Notes: a model not told the origin generated them from the letters alone. A stretch of DNA of 20,700 bases from Oceanospirillaceae bacterium UBA2001 (GCA_002335115.1 DDCR01000044.1:1-20700); one strand, 5' to 3'; numbered from the stretch's first letter, positions 1 to 8,681 are shown. Translations and numbers: made by a program.

Positions 1-816
1 GGCCACCACATCAACATTCTGGGCTTCCAGTAGATGGCAGGTTTTACCACCTGGTGCGGCGCACGCATCTAACACTCGCTGGTCTGCCTCTAGTTGTAAT
101 AACCCTACTGATAATTGTGGCGCTTCGTCTTGCACACTAAACCAACCTTGTAAAAAGCCTGGTAGCTGAGTCACGTCACAAGCTTGTTCGAGCTGTACGC
201 CAACCTCACTGATGAGACATGCATGACTGGGGTGACCGACGTTTGCCAGCTCAACTATATAATCGCTGCGACTAATTTCTCGAGTATTTACTCGTAAAGT
301 TAATGGCCCCTGTGGGTCATTAGCTGCCAGAATTTTTAGCCAATGATCTGGCCAATGATGCCTGAGCTTCGACACCAGCCACTGTGGGTGATTATAACGG
401 TAAGCGTCATACTCATTTAGGACTTCTGTAAGCTCATCGCCACCTCGAATGTAAGAACGTAAGACCCCATTAATGAGTTTGTCTGCCCAGCGTTTGCCAC
501 TCGCTTTAGCAGCCTGCACAGTCGCGTCAACAGCCGCATAATCTGGGGTTCTCATGGCTTTGATTTGATATAGGCCCATGAGGATAAGCGCATAAATATC
601 TTGATCTTGAGCCTTCATTGGTTTGTGTAACAGCTGGTCTGCAATCAACTCTAATTGTGGAAAGTGCCTGCAGGTGCCGTAACAAAGTTGCTGAATAAGG
701 GCGCGTTCACTATGTTCTGCGGCTTCTAGAGCCTTGGGTAGGCTCGAGGCTAAAGACCCTTTTTGGCAAAGCACAGCAGTGAGGGCGTGGGCGGCTAATA
801 AGCGTGGGTTTGCCAT
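1..816 (-). CDS. rsmB: 16S rRNA (cytosine-967-C5)-methyltransferase RsmB, N-terminal part
   Basis: RsmB uses S-adenosylmethionine to methylate C967 of 16S rRNA. Only the first 272 codons are in the window; the gene runs off the left edge, so the catalytic-cysteine region is not seen. The protein starts MANPRLLAAHALTAVLCQKG. Residues about 5-140 look like the NusB-type RNA-binding domain of this family. Residues 251-259 (ACAAPGGKT) are the SAM-binding motif I, preceded by VLD. The ATG lies 2 bases after the fmt stop, with a GGGATGG stretch inside the fmt end as a possible ribosome site, so translation is probably coupled. It is the third gene of the def-fmt-rsmB operon, an order common in gammaproteobacteria. 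The reading frame is open and intact to the edge. Confidence 0.95.
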   Translation of the reverse strand, partial: MANPRLLAAHALTAVLCQKGSLASSLPKALEAAEHSERALIQQLCYGTCRHFPQLELIADQLLHKPMKAQDQDIYALILMGLYQIKAMRTPDYAAVDATVQAAKASGKRWADKLINGVLRSYIRGGDELTEVLNEYDAYRYNHPQWLVSKLRHHWPDHWLKILAANDPQGPLTLRVNTREISRSDYIVELANVGHPSHACLISEVGVQLEQACDVTQLPGFLQGWFSVQDEAPQLSVGLLQLEADQRVLDACAAPGGKTCHLLEAQNVDVVA

Positions 817-818
817 GG

Positions 819-1784
819 TTAGATTGCCATCCCAAGGCTAGTGAAAACTTCGCCAAGTATCATCTTTTGTTTTAAGTTCATTAACTCACTTTGATTTAGG
901 GTTTTACCGTTTGGCCATTGTAATTGGGTTATTTTAAGGTGTCCGTGACCACATACTACCTCTAAACCGGTTTTATCCAATCCCACTAAGGTACCTGCGG
1001 GGTGATTGCTATGGGTTTCTAATGCATGGGCCATCCAGATGCGCAGACGGTTACCTTGCCAATCACTGTAGGCCACAGGCCAAGGGTTAAGCCCACGAAT
1101 TTGAAGGCTAATTTGTTGTGCACTTTGCTGCCAGTCAATGGCGCCCTCTGCCTTGGTCAATTTATCGGCATAGTTAGCCTTTGTGTCATTTTGCACCTGA
1201 GGCGTGAGCATTGAATTTTGTAGACCATACAAAGTCTCCACTAAACCTTTACAACCTAGCACTGCTAACTTAGCGTATAAACTTGCACTGGTGTCATTAA
1301 TCGCGATGGGGGCCTCTATTTTTAGTAGCATCGGACCTGTGTCTAGACCCGCTTCCATTTGCATCACGGTAATTCCTGACTGATCATCCCCTGACAAAAT
1401 TGCTCTTTGAATCGGCGCTGCTCCCCGCCAGCGGGGAAGTAATGAACCGTGGACATTAATACAACCCAAGCGTGGAGTCTCCAACACCGCTTGGGGCAAG
1501 ATTAAGCCATAAGCCACAACGACCATCACATCAGCTTCGTAGCGGGCTAAAAGTTGTTGTGCTGAAGTGTCATTTAGAGAGACAGGTTGTTGGACTTCAA
1601 TAGAGTGCTCAAGAGCTAGGGCCTTAACAGGACTAACGGCTAGTTTGCGGCCCCGACCAGCAGGTCGATCTGGCTGACTATAAACAGCAACAACGTGATG
1701 TGGACTATTGAATAGTGCTTGCAGATGCTGTGCAGCAAAGTCTGGGGTACCTGCAAAAATAATCTTTAAACCGGCTGGGTTCAC
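819..1784 (-). CDS. fmt: Methionyl-tRNA formyltransferase
   Basis: Transfers a formyl group from 10-formyl-tetrahydrofolate to Met-tRNA(fMet) to make the initiator tRNA. The protein is 321 residues, close to the E. coli enzyme. The N-terminal Rossmann part begins [12 protein letters not shown]. The catalytic block [18 protein letters not shown] carries N110 and H112, and the third catalytic residue is D148 in GLDTG. The C-terminal tRNA-binding domain follows from about residue 210. The start is GTG, and its bases overlap the def stop as GTGA, a 4-base overlap typical of translational coupling. It sits between def, which removes the formyl group again, and rsmB. All key residues seen are intact. 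Confidence 0.97.
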   Translation of the reverse strand: MNPAGLKIIFAGTPDFAAQHLQALFNSPHHVVAVYSQPDRPAGRGRKLAVSPVKALALEHSIEVQQPVSLNDTSAQQLLARYEADVMVVVAYGLILPQAVLETPRLGCINVHGSLLPRWRGAAPIQRAILSGDDQSGITVMQMEAGLDTGPMLLKIEAPIAINDTSASLYAKLAVLGCKGLVETLYGLQNSMLTPQVQNDTKANYADKLTKAEGAIDWQQSAQQISLQIRGLNPWPVAYSDWQGNRLRIWMAHALETHSNHPAGTLVGLDKTGLEVVCGHGHLKITQLQWPNGKTLNQSELMNLKQKMILGEVFTSLGMAI

Positions 1785-2338
1785 CCTTGGGATTCCGAGT
1801 TAACTTTAGCCTTAGCCTCGTAGAGGGCATCTTTGATGTCGTCGCGATGTTTTTTCTCAAGTTTTTTACGGATTCGATCACGCTTTAGGTTAGACAGATA
1901 GTCAACAAACAATTTACCGTTTAGGTGGTCTAATTCATGCTGGATACACACCGCAAAAATGCCCTCTGCGACTTCAGAAATCGGCTCTCCCTGCTCATCA
2001 AAGGCGCTGAGTTGAATGCGGCTATAGCGGGCCACATCATCATAAAATTCAGGCACTGACAGACAACCCTCTTGGTAGCTTTGCTTGTCTTCAGTCAAGG
2101 GCTCCCAACTCGGGTTAATCAAAACTCGCGGCTCATCACCGTCATCGCTGACATCAATGACAACTAATCGCTGATGCACATTTACTTGTGATGCTGCTAG
2201 ACCTATGCCGGGTGCATGGTACATGGTTTCGAGCATGTCTTTGGCTAATTGGCGAATATCGTCATTAATATGAGCGACATCCACCGCAACCTTGCGTAAA
2301 CGTGGATCTGGAAATTCTAAAATAGTTAATAGGGCCAT
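1781..2338 (-). CDS. def: Peptide deformylase
   Basis: Iron- or zinc-dependent hydrolase that removes the formyl group from the N-terminus of new proteins at the ribosome. All three family motifs are visible: GIGLAASQ at residues 44-51, EGCLS at 90-94 with metal ligand C92, and QHELDH at 133-138 with ligands H134 and H138 and catalytic E135. The length is 185 residues, slightly longer than E. coli Def (169) because of a charged Lys/Arg/Glu-rich tail that may help ribosome binding. The start ATG has only a weak Shine-Dalgarno match (CCAGAATC). It is the first gene of the operon with fmt and rsmB; a probable promoter lies about 80 bases upstream. Confidence 0.97.
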   Translation of the reverse strand: MALLTILEFPDPRLRKVAVDVAHINDDIRQLAKDMLETMYHAPGIGLAASQVNVHQRLVVIDVSDDGDEPRVLINPSWEPLTEDKQSYQEGCLSVPEFYDDVARYSRIQLSAFDEQGEPISEVAEGIFAVCIQHELDHLNGKLFVDYLSNLKRDRIRKKLEKKHRDDIKDALYEAKAKVNSESQG

Positions 2339-2363
2339 GAGATTCTGGTTTCGTTATAGTCTG

Positions 2364-2394
2364 GCGTAGCAGCGAGTCCGAGGCTTGCTGACGC
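2364..2394. other. Imperfect inverted repeat in the def leader / dprA upstream region
   Basis: GCGTAGCAG and TTGCTGACGC can pair with one bulged base and one G-U pair around a 12-base loop. It falls inside the predicted def 5' leader. No T run follows on either strand, so it does not look like a terminator. The function is unknown and it may be chance. Confidence 0.25.
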
Positions 2395-2416
2395 AAAATT
2401 GAATTTATTAACTAGA

Positions 2417-2425
2417 ATTATACCA
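2417..2425 (-). promoter_or_regulatory. Probable extended -10 promoter of def-fmt-rsmB
   Basis: On the minus strand this reads TGGTATAAT: a perfect -10 hexamer with the TGn extension that can replace a -35 box. No good -35 is seen upstream. Transcription would start near 2410, giving a def leader of about 70 bases. The element overlaps the 5' part of the longest possible dprA frame, which supports a dprA start further downstream. Confidence 0.5.
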
Positions 2426-2452
2426 CTATCTTTGTTTAGTAATGGAATGATT

Positions 2453-3568
2453 ATGGATGATCATCATTTAGCTTGGTTGGCACTTAGTGAACTCAACTTA
2501 AGCTTCAAGCAAGGGTTTGAGTTAGCGCAGCTTTTTGGCCGTCAACAAGTCATATTAGATCCACAACACTGTTGTCAGCTCAATTCTATTTTGAATCAGC
2601 CGCAACTAAATTATCTAGCCCAATTAAATTCGCAACCTCTGGTAGTAAGTCTTGCTAACCCATTGCAATGGGCCCAACGCCATAAAGCTAAGCTGCTATT
2701 GTTTAACGATGTAGGCTATCCAGAGGCGTTAAACTCTATTCACCATCCACCTGCATTTTTATGGGTACAAGGTCGTATAAGCTTACTGAATGAGCCCAGT
2801 ATCGCCATGGTAGGTGCCCGCAAGGCCAGTGTTAGTGGTGAGGCGCTGGCCAAACAGTTTGCCTCCAGTCTTGGGGCCAGTGGCTTAACTATTGTCAGTG
2901 GTCTGGCCTTAGGTATTGATGGGGCGTGTCATCAAGGGGCATTAGATGCGCAAGCGGACACTATTGCCGTACTTGGATCAGGCTTAGGTCAAATATACCC
3001 CGTCAAACATCGGTCCTTAGCCCAAAGCATTATTGCTGGTGGTGGGTTACTGGTGTCACCTTGGCCCCTCATGGCAAAACCCCTTGGCTATCGGTTTCCC
3101 GTTCGTAATCAAATTATAAGTGGGCTCAGTCTGGGTGTGTTAGTGGTAGAAGCGGCTGTTCGCAGTGGTTCTCTCATTACTGCTAAGGCCGCCTTGGAGC
3201 AGGGCCGGGAGGTCTTTGCTGTGCCATCTAGTGTAAACAATGTTCTGGGTCGAGGCTGCCATCAGTTGATTCGTGATGGTGCCATATTGGTAGATCAACC
3301 ACAGCAAGTCTTAGTCGAGTTAGCGCCGCAGCTACGACCTCTGATTGCTCACTACCAAGACCAAGACCCAAAAACCCACGAGGATTCTGCGGATATTGCC
3401 CAAGAATTACAAATATTACTCAGAGTTTTTGGCTATGACCCCGTGCCTGTTGATATACTTTGTTCTCAATTGGCATTGCCTTATAGTGTGGTGGCCGCTC
3501 AATTGGTGGAATTAGAACTACTTGGTCGTGTTCGTTTAACGGCGGGTGGCTATGAAAAGGTGCTTTAA
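2453..3568 (+). CDS. dprA: DNA processing protein DprA (Smf)
   Basis: DprA binds incoming single-stranded DNA during natural transformation and loads RecA on it; it is also kept in many bacteria not known to be competent. From ATG 2453 the protein has 371 residues. An N-terminal helical region is followed by the Rossmann-type DNA-binding core: MVGARKASVSG (119-129), SGLALGIDGACHQGAL (149-164), FPVRNQIISGLS (215-226) and SGSLITAKAALEQGREVFAVP (238-258). The C-terminal 60 residues fit the small winged-helix domain. The frame is open back to a TTG at 2399, but ATG 2453 has GGA six bases upstream and avoids the def promoter; ATG 2447 is the alternative. It leads the dprA-tsaC-hemF-aroE operon and diverges from def. 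Confidence 0.93.
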   Translation: MDDHHLAWLALSELNLSFKQGFELAQLFGRQQVILDPQHCCQLNSILNQPQLNYLAQLNSQPLVVSLANPLQWAQRHKAKLLLFNDVGYPEALNSIHHPPAFLWVQGRISLLNEPSIAMVGARKASVSGEALAKQFASSLGASGLTIVSGLALGIDGACHQGALDAQADTIAVLGSGLGQIYPVKHRSLAQSIIAGGGLLVSPWPLMAKPLGYRFPVRNQIISGLSLGVLVVEAAVRSGSLITAKAALEQGREVFAVPSSVNNVLGRGCHQLIRDGAILVDQPQQVLVELAPQLRPLIAHYQDQDPKTHEDSADIAQELQILLRVFGYDPVPVDILCSQLALPYSVVAAQLVELELLGRVRLTAGGYEKVL

Positions 3569-3599
3569 GCACAATCTATTTAGGAAATCTATTGGACCT

Positions 3600-4166
3600 A
3601 TGCGACCTAATGACTGGCATTTAACCTGCGCCACACAAACCCTAGTTATGGGGGGTGTCATCGCCTATCCTACTGAGGCAGTTTGGGGTTTAGGCTGTGA
3701 CCCCTGGAATGAAGCAGCAGTGTATCGAGTTTTACAGCTAAAACAACGGCCCATGCACAAAGGTTTGATATTAGTAGCATCCCAGTGGAGCCATTTTCAG
3801 CCCCTAGTTGAGGCCTTAACAGCCGCTCAAATTGAGCAGCTTAACGCAACTTGGCCGGGCCCAACCACTTGGCTAATGCCAGATCCACAAGCTTGGGTGC
3901 CACCTTGGATTAAAGGTCAACATAAGAGTGTGGCTCTGCGTGTTTCTGCGCATCCTTTAGTGGCGCGTTTATGTGATCGCTTTGGTGGACCCATTGTGTC
4001 TACCTCTGCTAACTTAGCAGGGCGTCGGCCTGCCCGAAGTCGGTTACACATTTTGCGCACCTTTGGTGATCAACTCAACTACGTGGTGAGCGGTGAGTTG
4101 GGTCAGAGTAAACACCCAAGTCAAGTGAAAGATTTAGTTTCAGGCCAAATTATCCGTCCAGCTTAA
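3600..4166 (+). CDS. tsaC: Threonylcarbamoyl-AMP synthase TsaC (YrdC/Sua5 family)
   Basis: Makes threonylcarbamoyl-AMP from threonine, bicarbonate and ATP, the first step of t6A37 modification in ANN-decoding tRNAs. The protein has 188 residues from ATG 3600, matching the short TsaC form (E. coli 190) rather than long Sua5. Visible motifs are [15 protein letters not shown] (21-35), [14 protein letters not shown] (47-60), and the nucleotide-binding STSAN at 134-138. The frame stays open upstream to GTG 3546, inside dprA, but homologues start about 20 residues before the IAYPTE motif, so ATG 3600 is chosen although its ribosome site is poor. It begins 31 bases after dprA. Confidence 0.94.
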   Translation: MRPNDWHLTCATQTLVMGGVIAYPTEAVWGLGCDPWNEAAVYRVLQLKQRPMHKGLILVASQWSHFQPLVEALTAAQIEQLNATWPGPTTWLMPDPQAWVPPWIKGQHKSVALRVSAHPLVARLCDRFGGPIVSTSANLAGRRPARSRLHILRTFGDQLNYVVSGELGQSKHPSQVKDLVSGQIIRPA

Positions 4167-4188
4167 ATCCATAGGTAAGGAATTTTTA

Positions 4189-5100
4189 GTGTCCAATGTT
4201 GATATCAGTGCAGTAAAAAGCTACCTTCTTGGGTTGCAGCAAACCATCTGTAATGCTCTACAGGAACTTGATGGTGGGGCACAATTTATGGCTGATGAAT
4301 GGCAGCGAGAAGCAGGTGGTGGTGGCCTTAGTCGGGTCTTAGCTGGAGGTAGTGTGATCGAAAAGGGTGGGGTTAATTTTTCCCATGTGATGGGAGATTC
4401 AATGCCTGCATCAGCTACAGCCCATCGACCAGAATTGGCTGGACGGAGTTTTCAAGCCATGGGTGTGTCCTTGGTCATCCACCCTCGCAACCCCTATGCG
4501 CCAACATCCCACGCCAACGTTCGGTTTTTTATTGCAGAAAAACTGGGTGCTGATCCTGTATGGTGGTTTGGTGGTGGTTACGACCTAACCCCTTATTATG
4601 GTAACCAAGACGATTGCCGTCATTGGCACGCTACGGCCAAAGCTGCCTGCGACCCCTTTGGTGATGACTTACATCCAAGACTAAAAGCTTGGTGTGATGA
4701 GTATTTTTACATACCCCACCGCAAAGAGGCGAGGGGCGTGGGGGGGTTATTTTTTGATGATTTAAATGATCCTGACTTTGATACTGCATTTGCCATCATG
4801 CAAAGTGTTGGAGATAGCTACCTCAAAGCCTATGGACCTATTATTGAACGTCGTAAAGACACGCCCTATGGTGAGCGGCAACGGGATTTTCAGCTACACC
4901 GTCGCGGCCGCTATGTAGAGTTTAATTTAGTTTATGACCGTGGAACCTTATTTGGCTTACAAACGGGAGGCCGCACCGAATCTATTCTTATGTCATTACC
5001 CAGTGAAGTGCGCTGGAGCTATGACTACCAAATTGAAAAAAATTCAGAAGAAGCCCTCTTAGAGCGGGATTATTTACCTGCCAAAGATTGGTTGGAGTAG
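4189..5100 (+). CDS. hemF: Oxygen-dependent coproporphyrinogen III oxidase
   Basis: Oxidative decarboxylation of coproporphyrinogen III to protoporphyrinogen IX in haem synthesis, using O2. The protein has 303 residues, the usual size. Family blocks seen include [31 protein letters not shown] with conserved histidines, [13 protein letters not shown], and the C-terminal signature [20 protein letters not shown]. The start is GTG 4189, supported by TAAGGA seven bases upstream, one of the best ribosome sites in the window. It is the third gene of the dprA-tsaC-hemF-aroE set; the hemF-aroE gap is only 3 bases. An aerobic-type enzyme implies growth with oxygen. Confidence 0.97.
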   Translation: MSNVDISAVKSYLLGLQQTICNALQELDGGAQFMADEWQREAGGGGLSRVLAGGSVIEKGGVNFSHVMGDSMPASATAHRPELAGRSFQAMGVSLVIHPRNPYAPTSHANVRFFIAEKLGADPVWWFGGGYDLTPYYGNQDDCRHWHATAKAACDPFGDDLHPRLKAWCDEYFYIPHRKEARGVGGLFFDDLNDPDFDTAFAIMQSVGDSYLKAYGPIIERRKDTPYGERQRDFQLHRRGRYVEFNLVYDRGTLFGLQTGGRTESILMSLPSEVRWSYDYQIEKNSEEALLERDYLPAKDWLE

Positions 5101-5103
5101 GCT

Positions 5104-5943
5104 ATGCCCATTGATAAGATCATTGATCAATATCGTGTGTTGGGCAATCCTATACACCAAAGTAAGTCGCCCAACATCCATCAAGCGTTTGCTGCTGCCA
5201 CTAATCAGCCTCTTAACTACCAAGCTCAGCTAGTGGCAGAAAAAGACTTTGAACACACGGTGAGGCAGTTCTTTGTAGCGGGCGGTAAAGGCCTGAATAT
5301 TACTGTGCCATTTAAACAACGGGCCTTTGCCATGGCTCAAGTGCATAGCCCTGCAGCGGCTAAGGCTGAGGCAGCCAATACCCTTTATTTGAATGCACAA
5401 GCACAGTTAGTGGCTGACAATACGGATGGTTTGGGCTTAGTGCGTGACATCTGTCATAACCTAAAAGGCCAGTTAAATGCGAAGCGAATCTTAGTGTTAG
5501 GGGCAGGTGGTGCTGTTAGGGGGGTGTTACAGCCCATTTTGGCACAGCGACCCGCACAGGTGGTGATTGCTAATCGAACCTATACCAAAGCCTGTGATTT
5601 AGCTGCTTTATTCACTGATTTAGGGGCCATTGAAGCTATCCCAATGGCGCAGCTACAAGGCTCATTTGATTGGATTATTAATGGCACATCAGCAAGTTTA
5701 ACAGGTGATTTACCACCACTGCCTAAAGGTTTGGTTAGCAATGCGAGCCGCTGTTATGACATGATGTATGGTGCCCAAACAACGGCGTTTAACCAATGGG
5801 CCCTCGATCAAGGAGCGGCCCGGGCAGATGATGGTTTGGGCATGTTGGTAGAACAAGCTGCTCAATCCTTTCACTTGTGGCGAGGAGTGCTACCGCCGAC
5901 TGCACCCATACTATTAAACTTAAGGGCTGAATTAAAGGGCTGA
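5104..5943 (+). CDS. aroE: Shikimate dehydrogenase (NADP+)
   Basis: Reduces 3-dehydroshikimate to shikimate with NADPH in aromatic amino-acid synthesis. The protein has 279 residues. The substrate-binding part starts GNPIHQSKSPNIHQAF (14-29). The catalytic lysine is K71 in NITVPFK, with partners N92 and D108 in NTDG. The NADP loop GAGGAVRG is at 133-140, followed by the NRTYTKA cofactor-phosphate motif. The C-terminal block ADDGLGMLVEQAA binds substrate. The ATG is 3 bases after the hemF stop, with GGAG just upstream. The last codons lie in the first copy of a 13-base tandem repeat that continues past the stop. Confidence 0.97.
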   Translation: MPIDKIIDQYRVLGNPIHQSKSPNIHQAFAAATNQPLNYQAQLVAEKDFEHTVRQFFVAGGKGLNITVPFKQRAFAMAQVHSPAAAKAEAANTLYLNAQAQLVADNTDGLGLVRDICHNLKGQLNAKRILVLGAGGAVRGVLQPILAQRPAQVVIANRTYTKACDLAALFTDLGAIEAIPMAQLQGSFDWIINGTSASLTGDLPPLPKGLVSNASRCYDMMYGAQTTAFNQWALDQGAARADDGLGMLVEQAAQSFHLWRGVLPPTAPILLNLRAELKG

Positions 5944-5963
5944 ACTAAATGGCTGAACTAAAG
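5925..5963 (+). repeat. Three tandem 13-base units across the aroE stop codon
   Basis: Units GGCTGAATTAAAG, GGCTGAACTAAAT and GGCTGAACTAAAG follow one another without gaps and differ at one or two positions. The first unit encodes the end of AroE (AELK), and the second supplies the TGA stop. The unit length is not a multiple of three. Confidence 0.85.
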
Positions 5964-6021
5964 AGGCAAAAGTAAAATGTTAGAATTTAATATTACCTAC
6001 GGTTTGTCGAGACTTTAATGT

Positions 6022-6720
6022 ATGAAGACCATTGGCTTAATAGGGGGCATGAGTTGGCAATCCACAAGTCTTTATTATAGTGCAATCAATGAAGGGGTTA
6101 AACAAGGCTTAGGGGGTTTGCATAGCGCGAAAGTGTGTCTTTACAGTGTTGATTTTCATGAAATTGAGCAGCTACAGCATGTAGGAAAGTGGCGTGAAAC
6201 TGCTGCTATATTGGCACAGGCTGCGCAAGCGGTAGAAGCGGGTGGAGCAGATCTATTTCTCATTTGCACTAATACTATGCATAAGGTGGCCACCGAGGTT
6301 GAGGTGGCAGTGAAAATTCCGTTATTGCATATAGCTGATGCCACAGCGAAGCAATTATTGGCCCATAGCATGACCAAAGTCGGCTTGTTAGGCACGGCAT
6401 TCACTATGCAGCAAGAGTTTTATAAAGGGCGCTTGAGCCAAGACTTTGGCATTGAAGTACTGGTGCCTAGTGCAGAGCAACAAACGATGATTCATGAGGT
6501 GATTTACCAAGAATTATGCCTTGGTATCATTAATCACGACTCGAAACAAAAATACCTAGACGTGATTCAAGACCTTTTTAACCAAGGTGCTCAGGCGGTA
6601 ATTTTAGGCTGCACAGAAATCACTTTGCTGGTACAACAGCAAGACACTCATGTGGCGCTATACGATACGACCGCCATCCATGCTCAAAGTGCGGTAGAGG
6701 CGGCGTTGGACCCAGGCTAG
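6022..6720 (+). CDS. ygeA: Aspartate/glutamate racemase family protein, YgeA-like broad-specificity amino-acid racemase
   Basis: The cofactor-independent Asp/Glu racemase superfamily uses two cysteines to invert amino acids. This 232-residue protein resembles E. coli YgeA (230 residues), a racemase with broad substrate range, along its whole length: IGLIGGMSWQST at the start, LHSAKVCLYSVDFHEIE, and LHIADAT in the middle. Both catalytic cysteine motifs are present: CTNTMH near residue 82 and GCTEI near residue 192. It may make D-amino acids for the wall or for signalling; the substrate cannot be told from sequence. The start codon has a weak ribosome site. It stands alone after the aroE operon and converges on the next gene with a 6-base gap. 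Confidence 0.88.
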   Translation: MKTIGLIGGMSWQSTSLYYSAINEGVKQGLGGLHSAKVCLYSVDFHEIEQLQHVGKWRETAAILAQAAQAVEAGGADLFLICTNTMHKVATEVEVAVKIPLLHIADATAKQLLAHSMTKVGLLGTAFTMQQEFYKGRLSQDFGIEVLVPSAEQQTMIHEVIYQELCLGIINHDSKQKYLDVIQDLFNQGAQAVILGCTEITLLVQQQDTHVALYDTTAIHAQSAVEAALDPG

Positions 6721-6726
6721 TATGAT

Positions 6727-7458
6727 TTAGCTTAGTTCGGCATTGTGATAAACATTTTGGACGTCATCAAGGTCTGTGAGCATATCTAAAAATGTTTCAA
6801 ACATTGCTGCGTCATCACCCGTTACTGGGCTGGTATTTTGTGGGATGAATTGAATCTCATCCACTTCAAACTCAAACTCACCTTCATCGTTACCTAAAGT
6901 ATCGATAAGCGCTTGCTTGGCTTTGTTGTATTCAGTGTTAGGTGCAAATACACTAGTCTTACCATCCTCACATTCGACGTCGGACACATCTACGTCGGCT
7001 TCCATTAGCGCCTCTAGCACAGCATCCTCGTCATCGCCGGCAAAAACAAAAATAGCACTGTGATCGAACATGTGGCCCACACTACCTGAAGTACCAATTT
7101 TGCACTTAGTTTTAGTGAAGCATAGGCGTACGTCACCAAAAGTACGGTTTGGATTGTCTGTTAGGCACTCAACAATCACCATAGCATTGCCCGGGCCATA
7201 ACCTTCATAACGCGCGGTGGAGTAGTCTTCACCACCACCACCTTTGGCTTTTTCTAATGCCTTATCGATCACGTGACTGGGTACTTGATCTTTTTTGGCT
7301 TTGTCGATGAGTGTACGTAGGGCGAGGTTACCGTCGGGTTCCACACCACCAGATTTTGCACAAACATAAATTTCACGGCCGTATTTGCTATACACCTTAG
7401 CCTTAGCGTCAGATGTTTTGGCGATGTCTAACTTTTTGTTTTGATAGGCTCTGCCCAT
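6727..7458 (-). CDS. YebC/PmpR (TACO1) family protein, YeeN-like subgroup
   Basis: The 243-residue protein has the family layout: a basic N-terminus ([32 protein letters not shown]), the [25 protein letters not shown] helix pair, the [19 protein letters not shown] core, then an acidic C-terminal half ending DDVQNVYHN. The MGRAY start instead of MAGHS, and the end motif, resemble E. coli YeeN more than YebC. The family has long been annotated as transcription regulators; recent work supports a role in translation, easing ribosome stalls such as at proline runs. The usual YebC partner gene ruvC is not nearby, which also fits a second-copy YeeN type. It is probably a single-gene unit. GGA lies near the start. 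Confidence 0.9.
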   Translation of the reverse strand: MGRAYQNKKLDIAKTSDAKAKVYSKYGREIYVCAKSGGVEPDGNLALRTLIDKAKKDQVPSHVIDKALEKAKGGGGEDYSTARYEGYGPGNAMVIVECLTDNPNRTFGDVRLCFTKTKCKIGTSGSVGHMFDHSAIFVFAGDDEDAVLEALMEADVDVSDVECEDGKTSVFAPNTEYNKAKQALIDTLGNDEGEFEFEVDEIQFIPQNTSPVTGDDAAMFETFLDMLTDLDDVQNVYHNAELS

Positions 7459-7498
7459 GGTATCTGTCCGGTGGAAAAAAACACCTTAATTTTACCTT

Positions 7499-7504
7499 TA
7501 TAAT
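7499..7504 (+). promoter_or_regulatory. Possible -10 element upstream of the GNAT gene
   Basis: A perfect TATAAT lies 77 bases before the GNAT start in the 123-base gap between divergent genes. No matching -35 box is found at 16-18 bases, so this is a weak call. Confidence 0.25.
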
Positions 7505-7581
7505 TGATCTGGCGAAAGCTACACATGTAAACTTCTTTAATAACCCTAAAACAAGCGCTATTTCACTTAGGATTTAACACA

Positions 7582-8073
7582 ATGAATATCCGAGAAGTTA
7601 TTGATGGTGATTTTGATGATATTTGGCCCATCTTTCATGCCATTGTTAATAAGGGCGACACTTATGCCTACCCCCGCGATACGAATAAGGAACAGGCTCA
7701 AAATTTGTGGTTAGAGATGCCATTGGCCACTTTTGTAGTTGAAAAAAACGGTGTTATTTTAGGGACTTACTTCATTAAAACTAATCAGACTGGAGCCGGC
7801 GATCACGTGTGTAATTGTGGGTATATGGTTGCACCTGCTGCACAAGGCCAAGGGCTTGCCACGTTAATGTGCCAACATTCACAACGACAAGCACTTGAAT
7901 TGGGATTCAAAGCGATGCAGTTTAACTTTGTTGCAGCAAGCAATACGGGCGCCTTAAAACTGTGGCAAAAGCTAGGCTTTGCGACAGTGGGATGCTTACC
8001 GAAGGCGTTTTTGCATCCACAACTGGGATATATAGATGCCATGGTAATGTATAAATGGCTAACTTCGTGCTAG
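7582..8073 (+). CDS. GNAT-family N-acetyltransferase
   Basis: The 163-residue single-domain protein has the acetyl-CoA-binding motif QGQGLATLM at 88-96, preceded by the beta-strand CGYMVAPAA. The later family pattern ASNTGALKLWQKLGF (119-133) is followed by GCLPKAFLHPQLGYIDAMVMYK. It transfers an acetyl group from acetyl-CoA to an amine; the substrate cannot be read from the sequence. The C-terminal pattern is common in uncharacterised GNATs annotated as amino-acid or antibiotic-like acetyltransferases. The ATG has TAGGAT about eight bases upstream. The peroxiredoxin gene follows after 53 bases on the same strand, so co-transcription is possible but not shown. Confidence 0.88.
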   Translation: MNIREVIDGDFDDIWPIFHAIVNKGDTYAYPRDTNKEQAQNLWLEMPLATFVVEKNGVILGTYFIKTNQTGAGDHVCNCGYMVAPAAQGQGLATLMCQHSQRQALELGFKAMQFNFVAASNTGALKLWQKLGFATVGCLPKAFLHPQLGYIDAMVMYKWLTSC

Positions 8074-8126
8074 GGTATTGAGTTGTAGGTGAGCGTTCTG
8101 TCGCTTATTTAAAAAGAGCATCACTT

Positions 8127-8681
8127 ATGAGTCTGACAAAACTTCCAAAAGACCTACCGGTACCTTTAGATGATGGCCGCAGTGATCATTTATATGGTAT
8201 GCAATGGCCATCCTTAAAGTTAATGGCCACTAACCAACAGTGGGTAGATTTGGCACAGATCAAACATTATGCCGTGGTCTATGTGTACCCTATGACAGGG
8301 CGGCCTGATGAGCCTCTGCCAGAAAACTGGGATGATATTCCGGGGGCAAGAGGTTGTTCGCCTCAATCATGCAGCTTTAGAGATCACTATGTGGAATTGC
8401 AACAACTGAATGCTCAAGTGTTTGGTTTGAGCGTGCAAGCCAGTGCCTACCAACTTGAGGCGCAGCAAAGGCTGCACTTACCCTTTGAATTATTGAGCGA
8501 CAATGAGTTACGTCTTAAAGCAGAGCTATCGCTACCTACATTTGACGTCGCCAATATGGAATTATACAAACGTATGACTCTGGTCATAAAACAAGGCTAT
8601 ATATGTAAGGTTTTTTACCCAGTATTTCCTTCAAGCGAAAACGCTCAAGAGGTGATAACGTGGCTTCACAGCCAAGACTAA
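8127..8681 (+). CDS. PrxQ/BCP-like peroxiredoxin with an inserted loop
   Basis: Thiol peroxidase of the AhpC/TSA superfamily. In this 184-residue protein the strand VVYVYP (50-55) leads to the active site GCSPQSCSFRD. C77 and C82 are spaced like the peroxidatic and resolving cysteines of PrxQ/BCP (C-x4-C), so an intramolecular disulfide cycle is expected. Between YP and C77 there are about 21 residues (TGRPDEPLPENWDDIPGA and neighbours), much longer than in BCP; I recall this TGRP...IPGARGC form as a recurrent subfamily of redoxins. FELLSDNEL and the later strands complete the fold. No signal peptide is seen, so it should be cytosolic. It converges on the EamA gene. Confidence 0.85.
   Translation: MSLTKLPKDLPVPLDDGRSDHLYGMQWPSLKLMATNQQWVDLAQIKHYAVVYVYPMTGRPDEPLPENWDDIPGARGCSPQSCSFRDHYVELQQLNAQVFGLSVQASAYQLEAQQRLHLPFELLSDNELRLKAELSLPTFDVANMELYKRMTLVIKQGYICKVFYPVFPSSENAQEVITWLHSQD

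Noticed and set aside
7469..7495. Possible terminator hairpin GGTG...CACC followed by a T-rich stretch
   Set aside because: The stem is only four base pairs with an A-rich loop, and it lies upstream of divergent genes where no terminator is needed.
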